Source of the DNA: CAZHVS01 sp964536015
Lineage (GTDB): Bacteria; Bacteroidota; Ignavibacteria; Ignavibacteriales; Ignavibacteriaceae
Length of the DNA: 64,000 nucleotides
Reading direction: 5' to 3'
Assembly: GCA_964536015.1 (NCBI GenBank)
Contig: CAZHVS010000004.1
Span: 124,001 to 188,000 of the forward strand
Shown here: positions 25,934 through 34,143 of the stretch, piece by piece
Layout: each line of letters starts with the position of its first letter
Position numbering within the stretch: position 1 is the stretch's first letter
Position numbers and translations under genes: made by a program
The notes under the pieces: model-generated
What the model was told of the DNA's origin: nothing
What the model saw: only the letters and a program-made list of their open reading frames with translations
Databases searched by the model: none

Positions 25934-26725
25934 TTATCTTACAAATCTCCACCAATCAAAATATTTTTTTTCCATCTCTTCTACATCAGGCATACGATAA
26001 AAAAGCATTTCATCATTAGCCACAAACCAGAAACCATGTCTTATCAATGTATAAGATGCTTCAAGTAAAGTAGAACTTAGATTAATCGTTTTAGTCTTTT
26101 TCTCCGGTAAATTTTTCAATTCCAGTAAATAATCATACAAACGTGCAGGGTTACATTCTGGAATTGGTGAATACATTAATTCCCTGTTCTTATTTGTACT
26201 TAAGAATTCATTTACATTAAATTCGTATTGTGTAAAACAAATCTTAGGACAACCTTTGGAATGTGTCTCACCTGTAATATATTTTCCAAAATGTCTCTGT
26301 TCTAAAGTGGAAGCTACAAGATTTGTTAAAGGAGCAATTTCCTGATAAATTCTTACAAGCCCGGGTTCATTTTTTGCGGTATAAGGTTCTTGTTTTATTT
26401 CAAGTGCTTTACCATTGGCTGTAACAAGATAAAGCGATTTAAAAAACTTAAAATCTATATGCTCCAGCACCCTGTATGAACTTATGAATTTCGTTTTTTT
26501 AGGACTGCCATCAGGATGAAGTACTGTTTGTTGAAGATATTTATCTATATTAAAGTAATCGTTTCGAAAATTAATGTCTATTTCTACAAATATTACTTTG
26601 CCTTTAAAGTGTTTGGCACTTCCAATTGTAAAATGCTCGGCAAACCTGTGAGGTTCTAACTGCGATGAAATTAAAGCATTAATTGGAAATACAATCATAT
26701 AAAGATGATGTTGATATTCTGCCAT
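25934..26725 (-). CDS. Conserved-looking hypothetical protein, family not recognised
   Basis: A 263-residue protein with no signal peptide or membrane helix, so probably cytosolic. It begins MAEYQHHLYMIVFPINALISSQLEPHRFAEHFTIGS and has an even mix of strands and helices, one Cys pair (GCPKICFTQYEF) and a Trp/Tyr-rich end (FDWWRFVR). The codon pattern and composition resemble neighbouring real genes. The start ATG at 26725 is the first in frame. It sits alone between the rplI terminator and the MetX-like gene. I cannot assign a family or a function. Confidence 0.7.
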   Translation of the reverse strand: MAEYQHHLYMIVFPINALISSQLEPHRFAEHFTIGSAKHFKGKVIFVEIDINFRNDYFNIDKYLQQTVLHPDGSPKKTKFISSYRVLEHIDFKFFKSLYLVTANGKALEIKQEPYTAKNEPGLVRIYQEIAPLTNLVASTLEQRHFGKYITGETHSKGCPKICFTQYEFNVNEFLSTNKNRELMYSPIPECNPARLYDYLLELKNLPEKKTKTINLSSTLLEASYTLIRHGFWFVANDEMLFYRMPDVEEMEKKYFDWWRFVR

Positions 26726-26870
26726 ATATTCTCCAGTATTAGTTTATTCAAGAATTGAAATTATCAGATGAACATTGCCCTTCTAAAAGACTATTAAAAT
26801 ATTTCTTTCATCTGCAAACGAAAATTACAAACTCGGTTTAATCTATACAAGCAAGTAAAATTCACATTTA

Positions 26871-27902
26871 TTAATTAAAAAAATCATGAATTATTTCTTT
26901 AATTCTCTCCATTTCACAAGCCATAATTATATGTCCACATTCATTATCAAGTATGACAAATTTACAATTTAATAAACTTGCAAACTCCATAGCGGGTGTA
27001 TAGTTAACCGTGTGATCCTGTTTATTAACGATAATCAACATTTGGGATTTAACTTTTTGAACTGCATTCTGCAGCTTTCCATTAAAACTATTTCTTATAT
27101 CGTGCTTCAACATAGCGCGTATCTGGTAATCTTTATCTTCAAGAGTAAAAATTTTACTTGGAGGAGAATTATAAGATGATAAATATTCATCAAATTTTTC
27201 TCTTGGTGTTTTTTGATTTCTGTACTGCGGACTGTAAGCAAGTATTTGAGTTGCTAAACTCAACTGTCGGTTTATTTCGATTTCAGAAACATTATACTTA
27301 TATCCGACTTTTATCAATTCGTGTTGGTAATTCCATAATAGCAAATCATATGAAGTTGGATATGGTGAACCAACATACGGTAATATTTTGGAAATGAAAC
27401 CCGGATAAGAAACAGCCCATTCGAATAATTGCATTCCTCCCATTGAACCTCCGATCGCTCCATAAATATTTTTATAGCCAAAATATTCTGTAAGAACTCT
27501 ATAATGAGCATTTACAATATCTTTAATTGAAAATTCGGGAAACAAATTCCCTTTTTGCTTATCAGAGTTTGAAGGCGAAGACGAAATTCCATTTCCCAGA
27601 GCATCAAGAGCTATTATAAAAAATTTATTTGTATTGAGAAGAAAATTTTTTGCAATAATCTTAATTATATCTTCAGATGAACCACCATGCCAGGTAGGAT
27701 ATATAATTACATTTGATTTCTCTTCATTTAATTTGCCAATTGTTTGATATCCAATTTTGCAATCAAGTATTTTTTGCCCGTTTTCTAAAAGAAAGTCTCC
27801 TATCTCTGCGTATTGTTGAATACTTTGTGCAAAGCTGAATACACTGAAGAGTATTACCAAAATAAACAGATAATAAATATTAAATTTTTTCTTTTCTAAC
27901 AT
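26871..27902 (-). CDS. Exported alpha/beta-hydrolase related to homoserine O-acetyltransferase (MetX-like fold)
   Basis: A 343-residue protein. An N-terminal hydrophobic segment (9-25, YYLFILVILFSVFSFAQ) suggests export to the periplasm. The rest matches the MetX/alpha-beta hydrolase pattern: DCKIGYQTIGKLNEEKSNVIIYPTWHGGSS, the nucleophile elbow GGSMGGMQ, LIIVNKQDHTVNY (Asp) and ECGHIIMACE (His). True MetX enzymes are cytosolic and acylate homoserine; the signal peptide and lack of methionine genes nearby argue that this is a secreted esterase or acyltransferase paralogue. Monocistronic. Confidence 0.75.
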   Translation of the reverse strand: MLEKKKFNIYYLFILVILFSVFSFAQSIQQYAEIGDFLLENGQKILDCKIGYQTIGKLNEEKSNVIIYPTWHGGSSEDIIKIIAKNFLLNTNKFFIIALDALGNGISSSPSNSDKQKGNLFPEFSIKDIVNAHYRVLTEYFGYKNIYGAIGGSMGGMQLFEWAVSYPGFISKILPYVGSPYPTSYDLLLWNYQHELIKVGYKYNVSEIEINRQLSLATQILAYSPQYRNQKTPREKFDEYLSSYNSPPSKIFTLEDKDYQIRAMLKHDIRNSFNGKLQNAVQKVKSQMLIIVNKQDHTVNYTPAMEFASLLNCKFVILDNECGHIIMACEMERIKEIIHDFFN

Positions 27903-27937
27903 TTAGTCTTTCTTCCTAAAAAATTTATTTTCAAAAA

Positions 27938-27945
27938 CAAAATTA
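27938..27945 (-). promoter_or_regulatory. Candidate -7 box for the MetX-like hydrolase gene
   Basis: Reads TAATTTTG on the minus strand, 36 bases from the start codon. It fits TAnnTTTG; no -33 element was identified. It overlaps the T-rich tail of the upstream terminator. Confidence 0.3.
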
Positions 27946-27947
27946 CA

Positions 27948-27995
27948 AAAAAATAAAAAGGGAATAATGAGATTCCGAATTTTCCCATTATTCCC
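27948..27995 (-). terminator. Rho-independent terminator of the sigma/Spy-like operon
   Basis: GGGAATAATG (27960-27969) and CATTATTCCC (27986-27995) form a perfect 10-bp stem with a 16-base loop. On the minus strand the hairpin is followed by TTTTTATTTTTTTG. It lies 31 bases after the last stop codon of the operon. Confidence 0.85.
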
Positions 27996-28026
27996 TAACT
28001 TATACAAGGAATACTATTATGAAATA

Positions 28027-28530
28027 CTATCTTGGTAAATGATGCGGAGGAAGGGTCATGTCGAACTCCAATCGTTGTTCCGGATTAAGTATCTTCCTTA
28101 TCTTCTGACGATGCGTTTCTCTTTCTTTTGATATTCTGGTATTAAGCTCACCAATATTATCAAGTAGTTTATAAATTTCATTCATATCTGGATTATCCAT
28201 AGTCGAAACTGTTCTCAATTTGGCATTGAGTTCTCCAAGTTGATTTTCTAAAGGCAACACAGCCTTCCTGTGAAGATACTCAAGTGAGTCTAATGACATT
28301 TTTTGCTGCAACGTTAATTTAGGAAGATTAGTAAATTGTCCTGGAACGGGCAAGCAATTATTATACGGTCTTTCAAGATTTGGCATATTACGCAAACCTT
28401 GAGGATCTTCGATCTGTTTTTGTAAAACTACTTGTTTTTCAAATTGCTTCGGTGGATTTCTCTCCTGCGAAAAAGTATTTGTACAAAAAAACACTAATAC
28501 AATAAGCAGAATAAAAGATTTAGCTTTCAT
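28027..28530 (-). CDS. Periplasmic Spy/CpxP-like (LTXXQ-type) protein
   Basis: A 167-residue protein with a signal peptide (AKSFILLIVLVFFCTNTFSQ). The mature part is almost entirely helical and charged: LTLQQKMSLDSLEYLHRKAVLPLENQLGELNAKLRTVSTMDNPDMNEIYKLLDNIGELNTRISKERETHRQKIRKILNPEQRLEFDM (given here as the 80-165 region). 'LTLQQK' and 'LNPEQRLEF' resemble the two LTxxQ-type motifs of the Spy/CpxP/ZraP/CnrX group. It overlaps the upstream membrane-anchored homologue by 4 bases and ends the sigma-factor operon. Likely a soluble chaperone or metal/stress sensor partner of the anti-sigma system. Confidence 0.7.
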   Translation of the reverse strand: MKAKSFILLIVLVFFCTNTFSQERNPPKQFEKQVVLQKQIEDPQGLRNMPNLERPYNNCLPVPGQFTNLPKLTLQQKMSLDSLEYLHRKAVLPLENQLGELNAKLRTVSTMDNPDMNEIYKLLDNIGELNTRISKERETHRQKIRKILNPEQRLEFDMTLPPHHLPR

Positions 28531-29060
28531 TTGTTTTCCCTTTCATAATTATCAATAATTTTTTTCCTCATCGGAGGTTCAAGTCCGAGAGGATGTTGTA
28601 ATGGTTCAAGAATAAGTTTTCTAAATTTTTCTTTTTGATCGTTATTACAAATTTTAATCAAATTTATAAAATGATTAGAAATATTTAATTCAATCTGACT
28701 TTGAAGAATCCCTATTTTATCTGCATAAACTTTAATTTTGTTTAAATCGGGATTTTCTTTAAATGTTTCTTCAACAATATTTTTTTTAAAAATTAAAATA
28801 GAATCTCCAACCGACTCCATATTTTTTCTATGTGTTTCTGATAATTCCTGAAGTTTAAATGTTTGGTCAGAATTCATTTTCAACTCTTCTTTAAGCATAA
28901 ACATCAAATCTTTTTTTTCAGGACGAAAATCAGGATGAGGGAAAGGTGGTTTTGGACTACCCAATAATGTTCCCCACATAAATATTAGCGTGGCGATGTT
29001 CAATAAAAAAAGAATAATAATTAACCACGCCGTCATTTTACTTTTTGAAAAAAAATCCAT
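28527..29060 (-). CDS. Membrane-anchored Spy/CpxP/CnrX-like sensor protein
   Basis: A 177-residue protein with one N-terminal membrane helix (about 10-30) and a periplasmic helical domain (45-165). The domain contains FMLKEELKMNSDQTFKLQEL and NNDQKEKFRKLI, which correspond to the two xLxxxQ motifs of the Spy/CpxP/CnrX heavy-metal-sensor family. In CnrX-type systems an anchored member binds metal and releases the ECF sigma factor from its anti-sigma factor; here the ECF and probable anti-sigma genes lie just upstream (8-base gap). No dense His/Cys/Met metal site is obvious, so the stimulus may be envelope stress instead of metal. Confidence 0.7.
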   Translation of the reverse strand: MDFFSKSKMTAWLIIILFLLNIATLIFMWGTLLGSPKPPFPHPDFRPEKKDLMFMLKEELKMNSDQTFKLQELSETHRKNMESVGDSILIFKKNIVEETFKENPDLNKIKVYADKIGILQSQIELNISNHFINLIKICNNDQKEKFRKLILEPLQHPLGLEPPMRKKIIDNYERENK

Positions 29061-29068
29061 TTTATTCC

Positions 29069-29398
29069 CTAATTAGTTTTTAATAATTGAGTATAATTAT
29101 CACGACTAAGATAATAGAAACTTGCAACTTCTTTTTGAAGCTCAGTTTTGGAATTGTTACTTGCTGTGGTATAATAATTTTTTAAAATCAATATTGATAG
29201 AAAATTTATAATTATCAAAATAGCAACGAATACCGGTTTTAGATTATCTGACATAAAGAGCTTAATGCCTGAATTTTCCTGTTTAATTAATCTCAATTCA
29301 ATTTTCTGAAAAAGATACTGATCATTTTCAAAGATTTCTGGTTTATCCAGTAATTGAATTGTTTTTTCAACTTCAATATTTACTTTATTTTTATTCAT
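29069..29398 (-). CDS. Probable single-pass anti-sigma factor
   Basis: A 109-residue protein with a cytosolic helical N-terminus of about 48 residues, one membrane helix (about 52-73, PVFVAILIIINFLSILILK) and a short periplasmic tail. It is encoded between an ECF sigma gene and two periplasmic-sensor genes. Size, topology and position fit a minimal anti-sigma factor (compare CnrY); no zinc HxxxCxxC motif is present, so it is not a ZAS-type anti-sigma factor. The assignment is by context and topology, not by sequence family. Confidence 0.55.
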   Translation of the reverse strand: MNKNKVNIEVEKTIQLLDKPEIFENDQYLFQKIELRLIKQENSGIKLFMSDNLKPVFVAILIIINFLSILILKNYYTTASNNSKTELQKEVASFYYLSRDNYTQLLKTN

Positions 29399-29419
29399 AA
29401 AATTTTTCTTTCATAAAGT

Positions 29420-29426
29420 TTGACGC
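29420..29426 (-). promoter_or_regulatory. CGTCAAA motif before the anti-sigma gene (possible ECF -10)
   Basis: Reads CGTCAAA on the minus strand, with its edge about 20 bases before the anti-sigma ATG. The same heptamer lies about 22 bases before the sigma gene. CGTC-type -10 elements are common in ECF promoters, so the sigma factor may drive this internal site. No confident -35 element was seen. Confidence 0.3.
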
Positions 29427-29447
29427 ATAATTTTTTTTTATCTTGCA

Positions 29448-30020
29448 TTAGACTTTATCATTATAATATTTAAAAAGCAGTTGTTTAAGATTAGCTTTTC
29501 CCCTGTGTATTAAAGACTCAACCGCTGAGACTGATATATCCATTGTCTGTGCAACTTCTTTATGATTTATACCTTTAATCTTACTAAGAGTAATTGCAAT
29601 CCTTTGATTCTCGGGAAGTTTATTTAATGCCCATACAAGTATTTCATTTCTTTCATTTATCTCAAAATTAATTTCTGGGTTAATTTCTTGAGAAGGAATC
29701 TTTTTCGCTGTTTCTTTTTCCAGTCCTATTATTTTTTTTACCAATCCCAGACGCTTTTTGCTTTTTATTTTTCTTGTATGATCAATGCATTTTGAAATTG
29801 CAATTCGGTAAATCCATGTTGATAATTCCGATTCTTTTCTAAAACTTTTGATAGTTTTATAAATAGTTACAAAAGTTTCCTGTGATATATCTTCAGCATC
29901 TTCTAAATTCCGCAAATAGTTATAGCAGATTCTTTTTACAAAGAGCTGATATTCATCAACAAGAACCTTAAATGAAGCTCTGTCTCCATCAATAATTTTT
30001 TGAATTTGTTCTTCTGTCAT
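29448..30020 (-). CDS. ECF-type RNA polymerase sigma factor
   Basis: A 190-residue sigma-70 family protein with region 2 (YQLFVKRICYNYLRNLEDAEDISQETFVTIYKTIKSFRKESELSTWIYRIAISKCIDHTRK, residues 24-82, shown by its key blocks) and region 4 (LPENQRIAITLSKIKGINHKEVAQTMDISVSAVESLIHRGKANLKQLL). It lacks regions 1 and 3, as in ECF factors. The next genes encode a probable anti-sigma factor and two Spy/CpxP-like proteins, so it likely controls an envelope or metal response. Upstream on the same strand are a DUF4249 lipoprotein gene and a TonB-dependent receptor gene. A palindrome containing CGTCAAA precedes its start. Confidence 0.9.
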   Translation of the reverse strand: MTEEQIQKIIDGDRASFKVLVDEYQLFVKRICYNYLRNLEDAEDISQETFVTIYKTIKSFRKESELSTWIYRIAISKCIDHTRKIKSKKRLGLVKKIIGLEKETAKKIPSQEINPEINFEINERNEILVWALNKLPENQRIAITLSKIKGINHKEVAQTMDISVSAVESLIHRGKANLKQLLFKYYNDKV

Positions 30021-30042
30021 CCAAAGTATTTAGTTTGATTAA

Positions 30043-30053
30043 TTTGACGTCAA
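30043..30053 (-). promoter_or_regulatory. TTGACGTCAA palindrome before the ECF sigma gene (possible autoregulatory -10 or operator)
   Basis: TTGACGTCAA at 30044-30053 is a perfect 10-base palindrome in the 67-base gap before the sigma gene. On the minus strand it contains CGTCAAA, whose edge is about 22 bases from the ATG, and GAAAGTT lies 14 bases further upstream as a possible -35. The heptamer recurs before the anti-sigma gene. Confidence 0.35.
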
Positions 30054-30087
30054 CTAAAACTAAAACTTTCGGACAAATAATCAAAAA

Positions 30088-30996
30088 TTATTTTGTTACT
30101 TTAAAATAAACCGTATCAGCTAATGCTGAAGCGAATACCCCTATTCCAGCTCCTTCAATGTGCATTTCAGGTTCGTGAAAATTACCATCAAGTTCGATCA
30201 CGTTTTTGTGTGTCATTGCAAAATCCTGAAAATTTTTGTCTCCAGCAAATATTACTAACCTGTAATTACCATAAAACCATATTGAAAGCCATTCTATTTC
30301 ATAAATTATTTTAGAAACACCAGGCATTGAATTTTGTCTCCAATAAAAACTGAATCTGTACCTGTCAAAATCCTCTTTTACATCATTTGAATCCAATCCG
30401 GTAAGGTATGCATTATTATAAATAAAACTACTCAAAGAGGCATCAAGGGCAGTTAAAGAAAATACATGAAATTTGCAATTCAATGAGGGAGAAAAGGAGA
30501 CTAAAAATTTTTTCAAATTTCCAAAAGCATCTTTTTCTCTATAACTCATGCTATCTAGACTATGCTGATCAGCTCTTAGACCGGCAAGCGGAACAGTTGT
30601 AACAGAGCTGGCAGACAAATTTTTTCCATCTATTGTTGCTGAAACATTAATCTTATAACTTTTACCATAATCAATCACAAGGTCATTTCCATTGTATTCA
30701 AACGATAATTTAAACGGATTAAATGTTAGTTGATACTGATTTCCACTTTGCAAATCAGTGATTTGAACCAGCGCATTATATAAAATAATCTTTGTAACAT
30801 CAATGTTCTGATTTAATGGAAAGTTGCGTGTAATTCTTATATCTTCCACTTTATGATGAGGATAGATATATCCGTCTATAACAATTTTAGGTTCATAAAC
30901 AGCTTCTGTTAAATCAACTTTTCCTTCACCACATCCATATAAAAAAGTCAGTAATGACAAAATTGAGAATATTAAATAATTTTTTTTCATCTTCAT
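30088..30996 (-). CDS. DUF4249 outer-membrane lipoprotein, partner of the TonB-dependent receptor
   Basis: A 302-residue lipoprotein: signal peptide with lipobox LLTFLYGCGEG (Cys22). The mature sequence begins with the DUF4249 pattern (EPKIVIDGYIYPHHKVEDIRITRNFPL ... LVQITDLQSGNQYQLT ... YGKSYKINVSATIDGKNLSASSVTTVP) and runs to the usual family length. DUF4249 proteins are typically encoded next to TonB-dependent receptors in Bacteroidota and probably cap or assist them at the surface. Here the gene follows the receptor gene by 9 bases. Confidence 0.85.
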   Translation of the reverse strand: MKMKKNYLIFSILSLLTFLYGCGEGKVDLTEAVYEPKIVIDGYIYPHHKVEDIRITRNFPLNQNIDVTKIILYNALVQITDLQSGNQYQLTFNPFKLSFEYNGNDLVIDYGKSYKINVSATIDGKNLSASSVTTVPLAGLRADQHSLDSMSYREKDAFGNLKKFLVSFSPSLNCKFHVFSLTALDASLSSFIYNNAYLTGLDSNDVKEDFDRYRFSFYWRQNSMPGVSKIIYEIEWLSIWFYGNYRLVIFAGDKNFQDFAMTHKNVIELDGNFHEPEMHIEGAGIGVFASALADTVYFKVTK

Positions 30997-31005
30997 CTCT
31001 TCAAA

Positions 31006-33357
31006 TTAAAATTTAATATTTATTCCAAGACTTGGAAGAATTGGCAGCATATAGATACTTTTAGGTTTTTGTTCAATCTTTCCATCTTTAATTTCATTTT
31101 CATAATTTATAAACCAGACATTTTTCCTGTAGCCGACATTATAAATCTGCAGATAAGGAGCAAACAACCACCCGCCAAAATCTTTCTCCCATGTCACACT
31201 TAGATCCATTCTAATATAAGCAGGAAGTCTTACAGAATTTAACTCTGCTGGATATAATGCAATATTATTACTGTTATTTTGCCAATCAGGTAATCTATAT
31301 ATAGCATAAACCGAACCCGGCAGTGTAATGGGTTGTCCTGATGAATAAACAAAATTTGTACTTAATAACCACTTGGATGAGCTTTGGACATATACTTCAT
31401 CTTTTAATTCTGAAAGTAATTCATTAATATTTACATTCATAACCCAATTAACGGTATGAGTTCGATCCTGTCTTGGTATAAAATTTCTATAATTATTTAA
31501 TCCATCAACTTTACCAATTGTTCTTGCAAGGGAATAACCCAGCCAACCTGTAATGGCACCATAATCTTTTCGAAGCATTATTTCCAATCCAATGGAATGT
31601 CCCTCTCCACGGTTGAACAATCCTTTTGTGTTATCAAATACAGGTTCATTCTTTTCATTAAATCTTGATGGTTCAATCTCTGTTAAAAAAGTTGGATTAT
31701 ATGAATATACATCATTATATTTTTTATAGTATGCTTCAATTTCTAACTCATAAACCTGGAATAATTCTTTCTGGACTCCGCCAATGAGATGATACGCCGA
31801 AGAACCTTTTGTATATTCATCTGCACTTGTCCATAAACTTGCGAAGAAAAATGTATTCACACGATTTAAGTACTGGTGATAAATACCTGAAGCAAGTTTT
31901 AGATTTGTAGTTTCATTCAACTTATATTTTATCGAGATTCTTGGATCAAGATTCTGGTAATCAATTTCTGAATTAAAATAATCATATCTTAAACCTGTTT
32001 CAATGTTCCATCTTTCTGTTGGTTTCCATATTGACAAAATATATGCAGTGTAATGAGTCCTGTATTTATTAGCATCAACTTCGCCTCCGGAAAATTTTTC
32101 ATATAATTGTCCATAAAGATTTTTTTCTTCAAAGCCGAAACGAAGATTGAAATGTTTGGAGATGTAGTATTCAAGATTTCCTTTAATTGCAATATCTCTT
32201 GCAATATTTCTTTGAGTCATTTTTACTTCATCAAAAGTAAATTCAGAAGAAAATTGGCTGGCAGTAATCCAGAAATTTGCGAATAATTCTTTGTTTAAAA
32301 TTCTTCTCCAGTTTATACTTCCTGTTGTATTTCCCCACTCATATTTAAATCCAAGTGAATTTGAAGCTTCTTTATCGAATAAAAAATTTAACTTATCTCT
32401 TCCTCCGTAAAAGCTAACTACAACTTTATTCTTATCATCTATATCAAACAATGCTTTAACATTTCCATCATAGAAATAGTAATCCGGAACTTCCTTTAAT
32501 AATTTTGCATAAGTTTGATCAATATATGTTCTTCTAAAAGATCCTGATAATGAACCGATTGAACCAAGTGGAGTTTGTATTGTTGTAGAGGCTGAAATAA
32601 GACTTATTGTTACATCAGCTTGAAAATTGTTTCTATTTCCATCTAGATTTGTTACATTTAATATAGATGATAATCTTCCTCCATATTCAGCACCAAAACC
32701 TCCTTTGGATAACTCGACCTGTTTGATTGCATTGGTATTAAAAGTTGAAAATAAACCAAAAGCGTGTTCAGGATTATAAACATCAGTTCCATCTAAAAGA
32801 TATAAATTTTGATCTGGAGTTCCTCCCCTTACATATAGAGCAGAAGAAAAATCAGATAAAGGTTGAATACCAGGAAGTGTTTGTAATGAGCGAAGAAGAT
32901 CAGCTTCAACAAATTTTGGTATGCTGTTAATTTGTTTTCCTGTCAGTTCAATTTTAGAAATTGGTTTTTCATAAAGTTTATCAATGGTACGAATTGAATC
33001 CCCTTTAATTACTACCTGATTTAATAGAATCGCTTCGGGTTCCAGATAAATATGAAGAGCTTTAAGATTATCTTCAGCTTTTATTTTGATAACCTGGGAA
33101 CTGTAACCTATAAAACTAATAGACAATTCACATTCACCCACCGGAACATTTGTAATAGCAAAATAACCATTGAGGTTTGTACTTGCTCCTATATTATATT
33201 TTTTTATAAAAACATTTGCCCCAATTAAAGTCTCACCATTTTTTTTATCATAAACAAAACCATTCAAAGTTATTGTTCGGCTTTGTTGACCAAATAGGTC
33301 AAAAGAAAATAATATTATCAATGTGAAAAAATACAGGAACCTATTTCCCGATTTCAT
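31006..33357 (-). CDS. TonB-dependent receptor with carboxypeptidase-like regulatory domain
   Basis: A 783-residue outer-membrane receptor. Signal peptide 1-23; a CarboxypepD_reg-like beta domain (about 27-115; LNGFVYDKKNGETLIGANVFI); a plug domain (about 120-240; LRSLQTLPGIQPLSDFSSALYVRGGTPDQNLYLLDGTDVYNPEH); then a 22-strand-type barrel (LGSIGSLSGSFRRTYIDQ ... IRMDLSVTWEKDFGGW ... PSLGINIKF) ending in Phe. There is no N-terminal STN signalling domain, so direct FecA-type signalling to the sigma factor downstream is not expected. Co-transcribed with a DUF4249 lipoprotein. The substrate is unknown. Confidence 0.92.
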   Translation of the reverse strand: MKSGNRFLYFFTLIILFSFDLFGQQSRTITLNGFVYDKKNGETLIGANVFIKKYNIGASTNLNGYFAITNVPVGECELSISFIGYSSQVIKIKAEDNLKALHIYLEPEAILLNQVVIKGDSIRTIDKLYEKPISKIELTGKQINSIPKFVEADLLRSLQTLPGIQPLSDFSSALYVRGGTPDQNLYLLDGTDVYNPEHAFGLFSTFNTNAIKQVELSKGGFGAEYGGRLSSILNVTNLDGNRNNFQADVTISLISASTTIQTPLGSIGSLSGSFRRTYIDQTYAKLLKEVPDYYFYDGNVKALFDIDDKNKVVVSFYGGRDKLNFLFDKEASNSLGFKYEWGNTTGSINWRRILNKELFANFWITASQFSSEFTFDEVKMTQRNIARDIAIKGNLEYYISKHFNLRFGFEEKNLYGQLYEKFSGGEVDANKYRTHYTAYILSIWKPTERWNIETGLRYDYFNSEIDYQNLDPRISIKYKLNETTNLKLASGIYHQYLNRVNTFFFASLWTSADEYTKGSSAYHLIGGVQKELFQVYELEIEAYYKKYNDVYSYNPTFLTEIEPSRFNEKNEPVFDNTKGLFNRGEGHSIGLEIMLRKDYGAITGWLGYSLARTIGKVDGLNNYRNFIPRQDRTHTVNWVMNVNINELLSELKDEVYVQSSSKWLLSTNFVYSSGQPITLPGSVYAIYRLPDWQNNSNNIALYPAELNSVRLPAYIRMDLSVTWEKDFGGWLFAPYLQIYNVGYRKNVWFINYENEIKDGKIEQKPKSIYMLPILPSLGINIKF

Positions 33358-33387
33358 AAAACTCCTTTTTGTTAATAATCTCGCTTA

Positions 33388-33395
33388 CAAATTTA
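33388..33395 (-). promoter_or_regulatory. Candidate -7 box for the TonB receptor/DUF4249 operon
   Basis: TAAATTTG on the minus strand, matching TAnnTTTG, with its edge 31 bases from the receptor ATG. No clear -33 TTG was found. The next upstream gene ends at 33474. Confidence 0.4.
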
Positions 33396-33473
33396 AATTT
33401 TAGAATTGAGTAAATTTAATATCTATCGGTTCAAAAAAGAATCCATCAGTTTTAGTCAATACTGGAATTAAAT

Positions 33474-33887
33474 TTATTTTTCTGCAAATTCTTTATTTAT
33501 ATAATCGTTGTAAAGAAGTGTACAAATTTTTCTCAGTCTTTCATTTATGCTGAACTTCCCTGTTTGTGAAAGTTGATAAATTCCCCTGCTGTTACCGATC
33601 TCGTAAATTGATTTTGCAGCGAGAACCTTTACATCTTCAGGAAGAGAATCGCAATTGATTTTTCTTATAAGATTGTCAACCACTTCATTAATCTTGTATT
33701 TACCAGCAAAGTAAATGCACGATTTAACAACACCTAAATTCTTGCTCTCAAGTCCTGAGACAAGATTTTGAACTTCCTTTTTATCAAAAACTTTAAATAC
33801 TTCATCCTCAGGTTGATTACAAAAAGAAGTGTTAGATAAAATTAAGAGCAAAAGGATACTTACCGAATGAGTAATTAACTTGTTCAT
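33474..33887 (-). CDS. Small exported HEAT-repeat-like protein
   Basis: A 137-residue protein with a signal peptide (THSVSILLLLILSNTSFCNQ). The mature part consists of about three helical pairs reminiscent of HEAT/PBS-lyase repeats: LESKNLGVVKSCIYFAGKYKINEVVDNLIRKI and LPEDVKVLAAKSIYEIGNSRGIYQL. A periplasmic scaffold role is plausible, but no partner is evident. It lies 116 bases upstream of the TonB receptor gene in the same direction. The family match is based on pattern only. Confidence 0.65.
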   Translation of the reverse strand: MNKLITHSVSILLLLILSNTSFCNQPEDEVFKVFDKKEVQNLVSGLESKNLGVVKSCIYFAGKYKINEVVDNLIRKINCDSLPEDVKVLAAKSIYEIGNSRGIYQLSQTGKFSINERLRKICTLLYNDYINKEFAEK

Positions 33888-34085
33888 AACTTCTCCATTT
33901 TATTGAAAAATCTGTCAGGCATAAATTTTAATTCGATTAATTTCTTTTTTACAAAGCAAAAATCTGGAACAATTTATTTTATAATTGCTTCAATGTTATT
34001 ATCTAATTTTATTGATGATTAACGGCAAAATAATTCTATCAGCGTCATTCTATTCAGATTGTTTTTTTTAATGAGTCAATTTTTG

Positions 34086-34093
34086 TAATTTTG
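34086..34093 (+). promoter_or_regulatory. Candidate -7 box upstream of the structured leader
   Basis: TAATTTTG fits TAnnTTTG and would place the transcript start near 34100, giving a leader of about 130 bases. The nearest TTG upstream (34059-34061) is 24 bases away, longer than optimal. Confidence 0.35.
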
Positions 34094-34143
34094 GATTGTC
34101 AATTATTAAATATTTACATCCTGAGATGAAGGAAAAATCTAAC

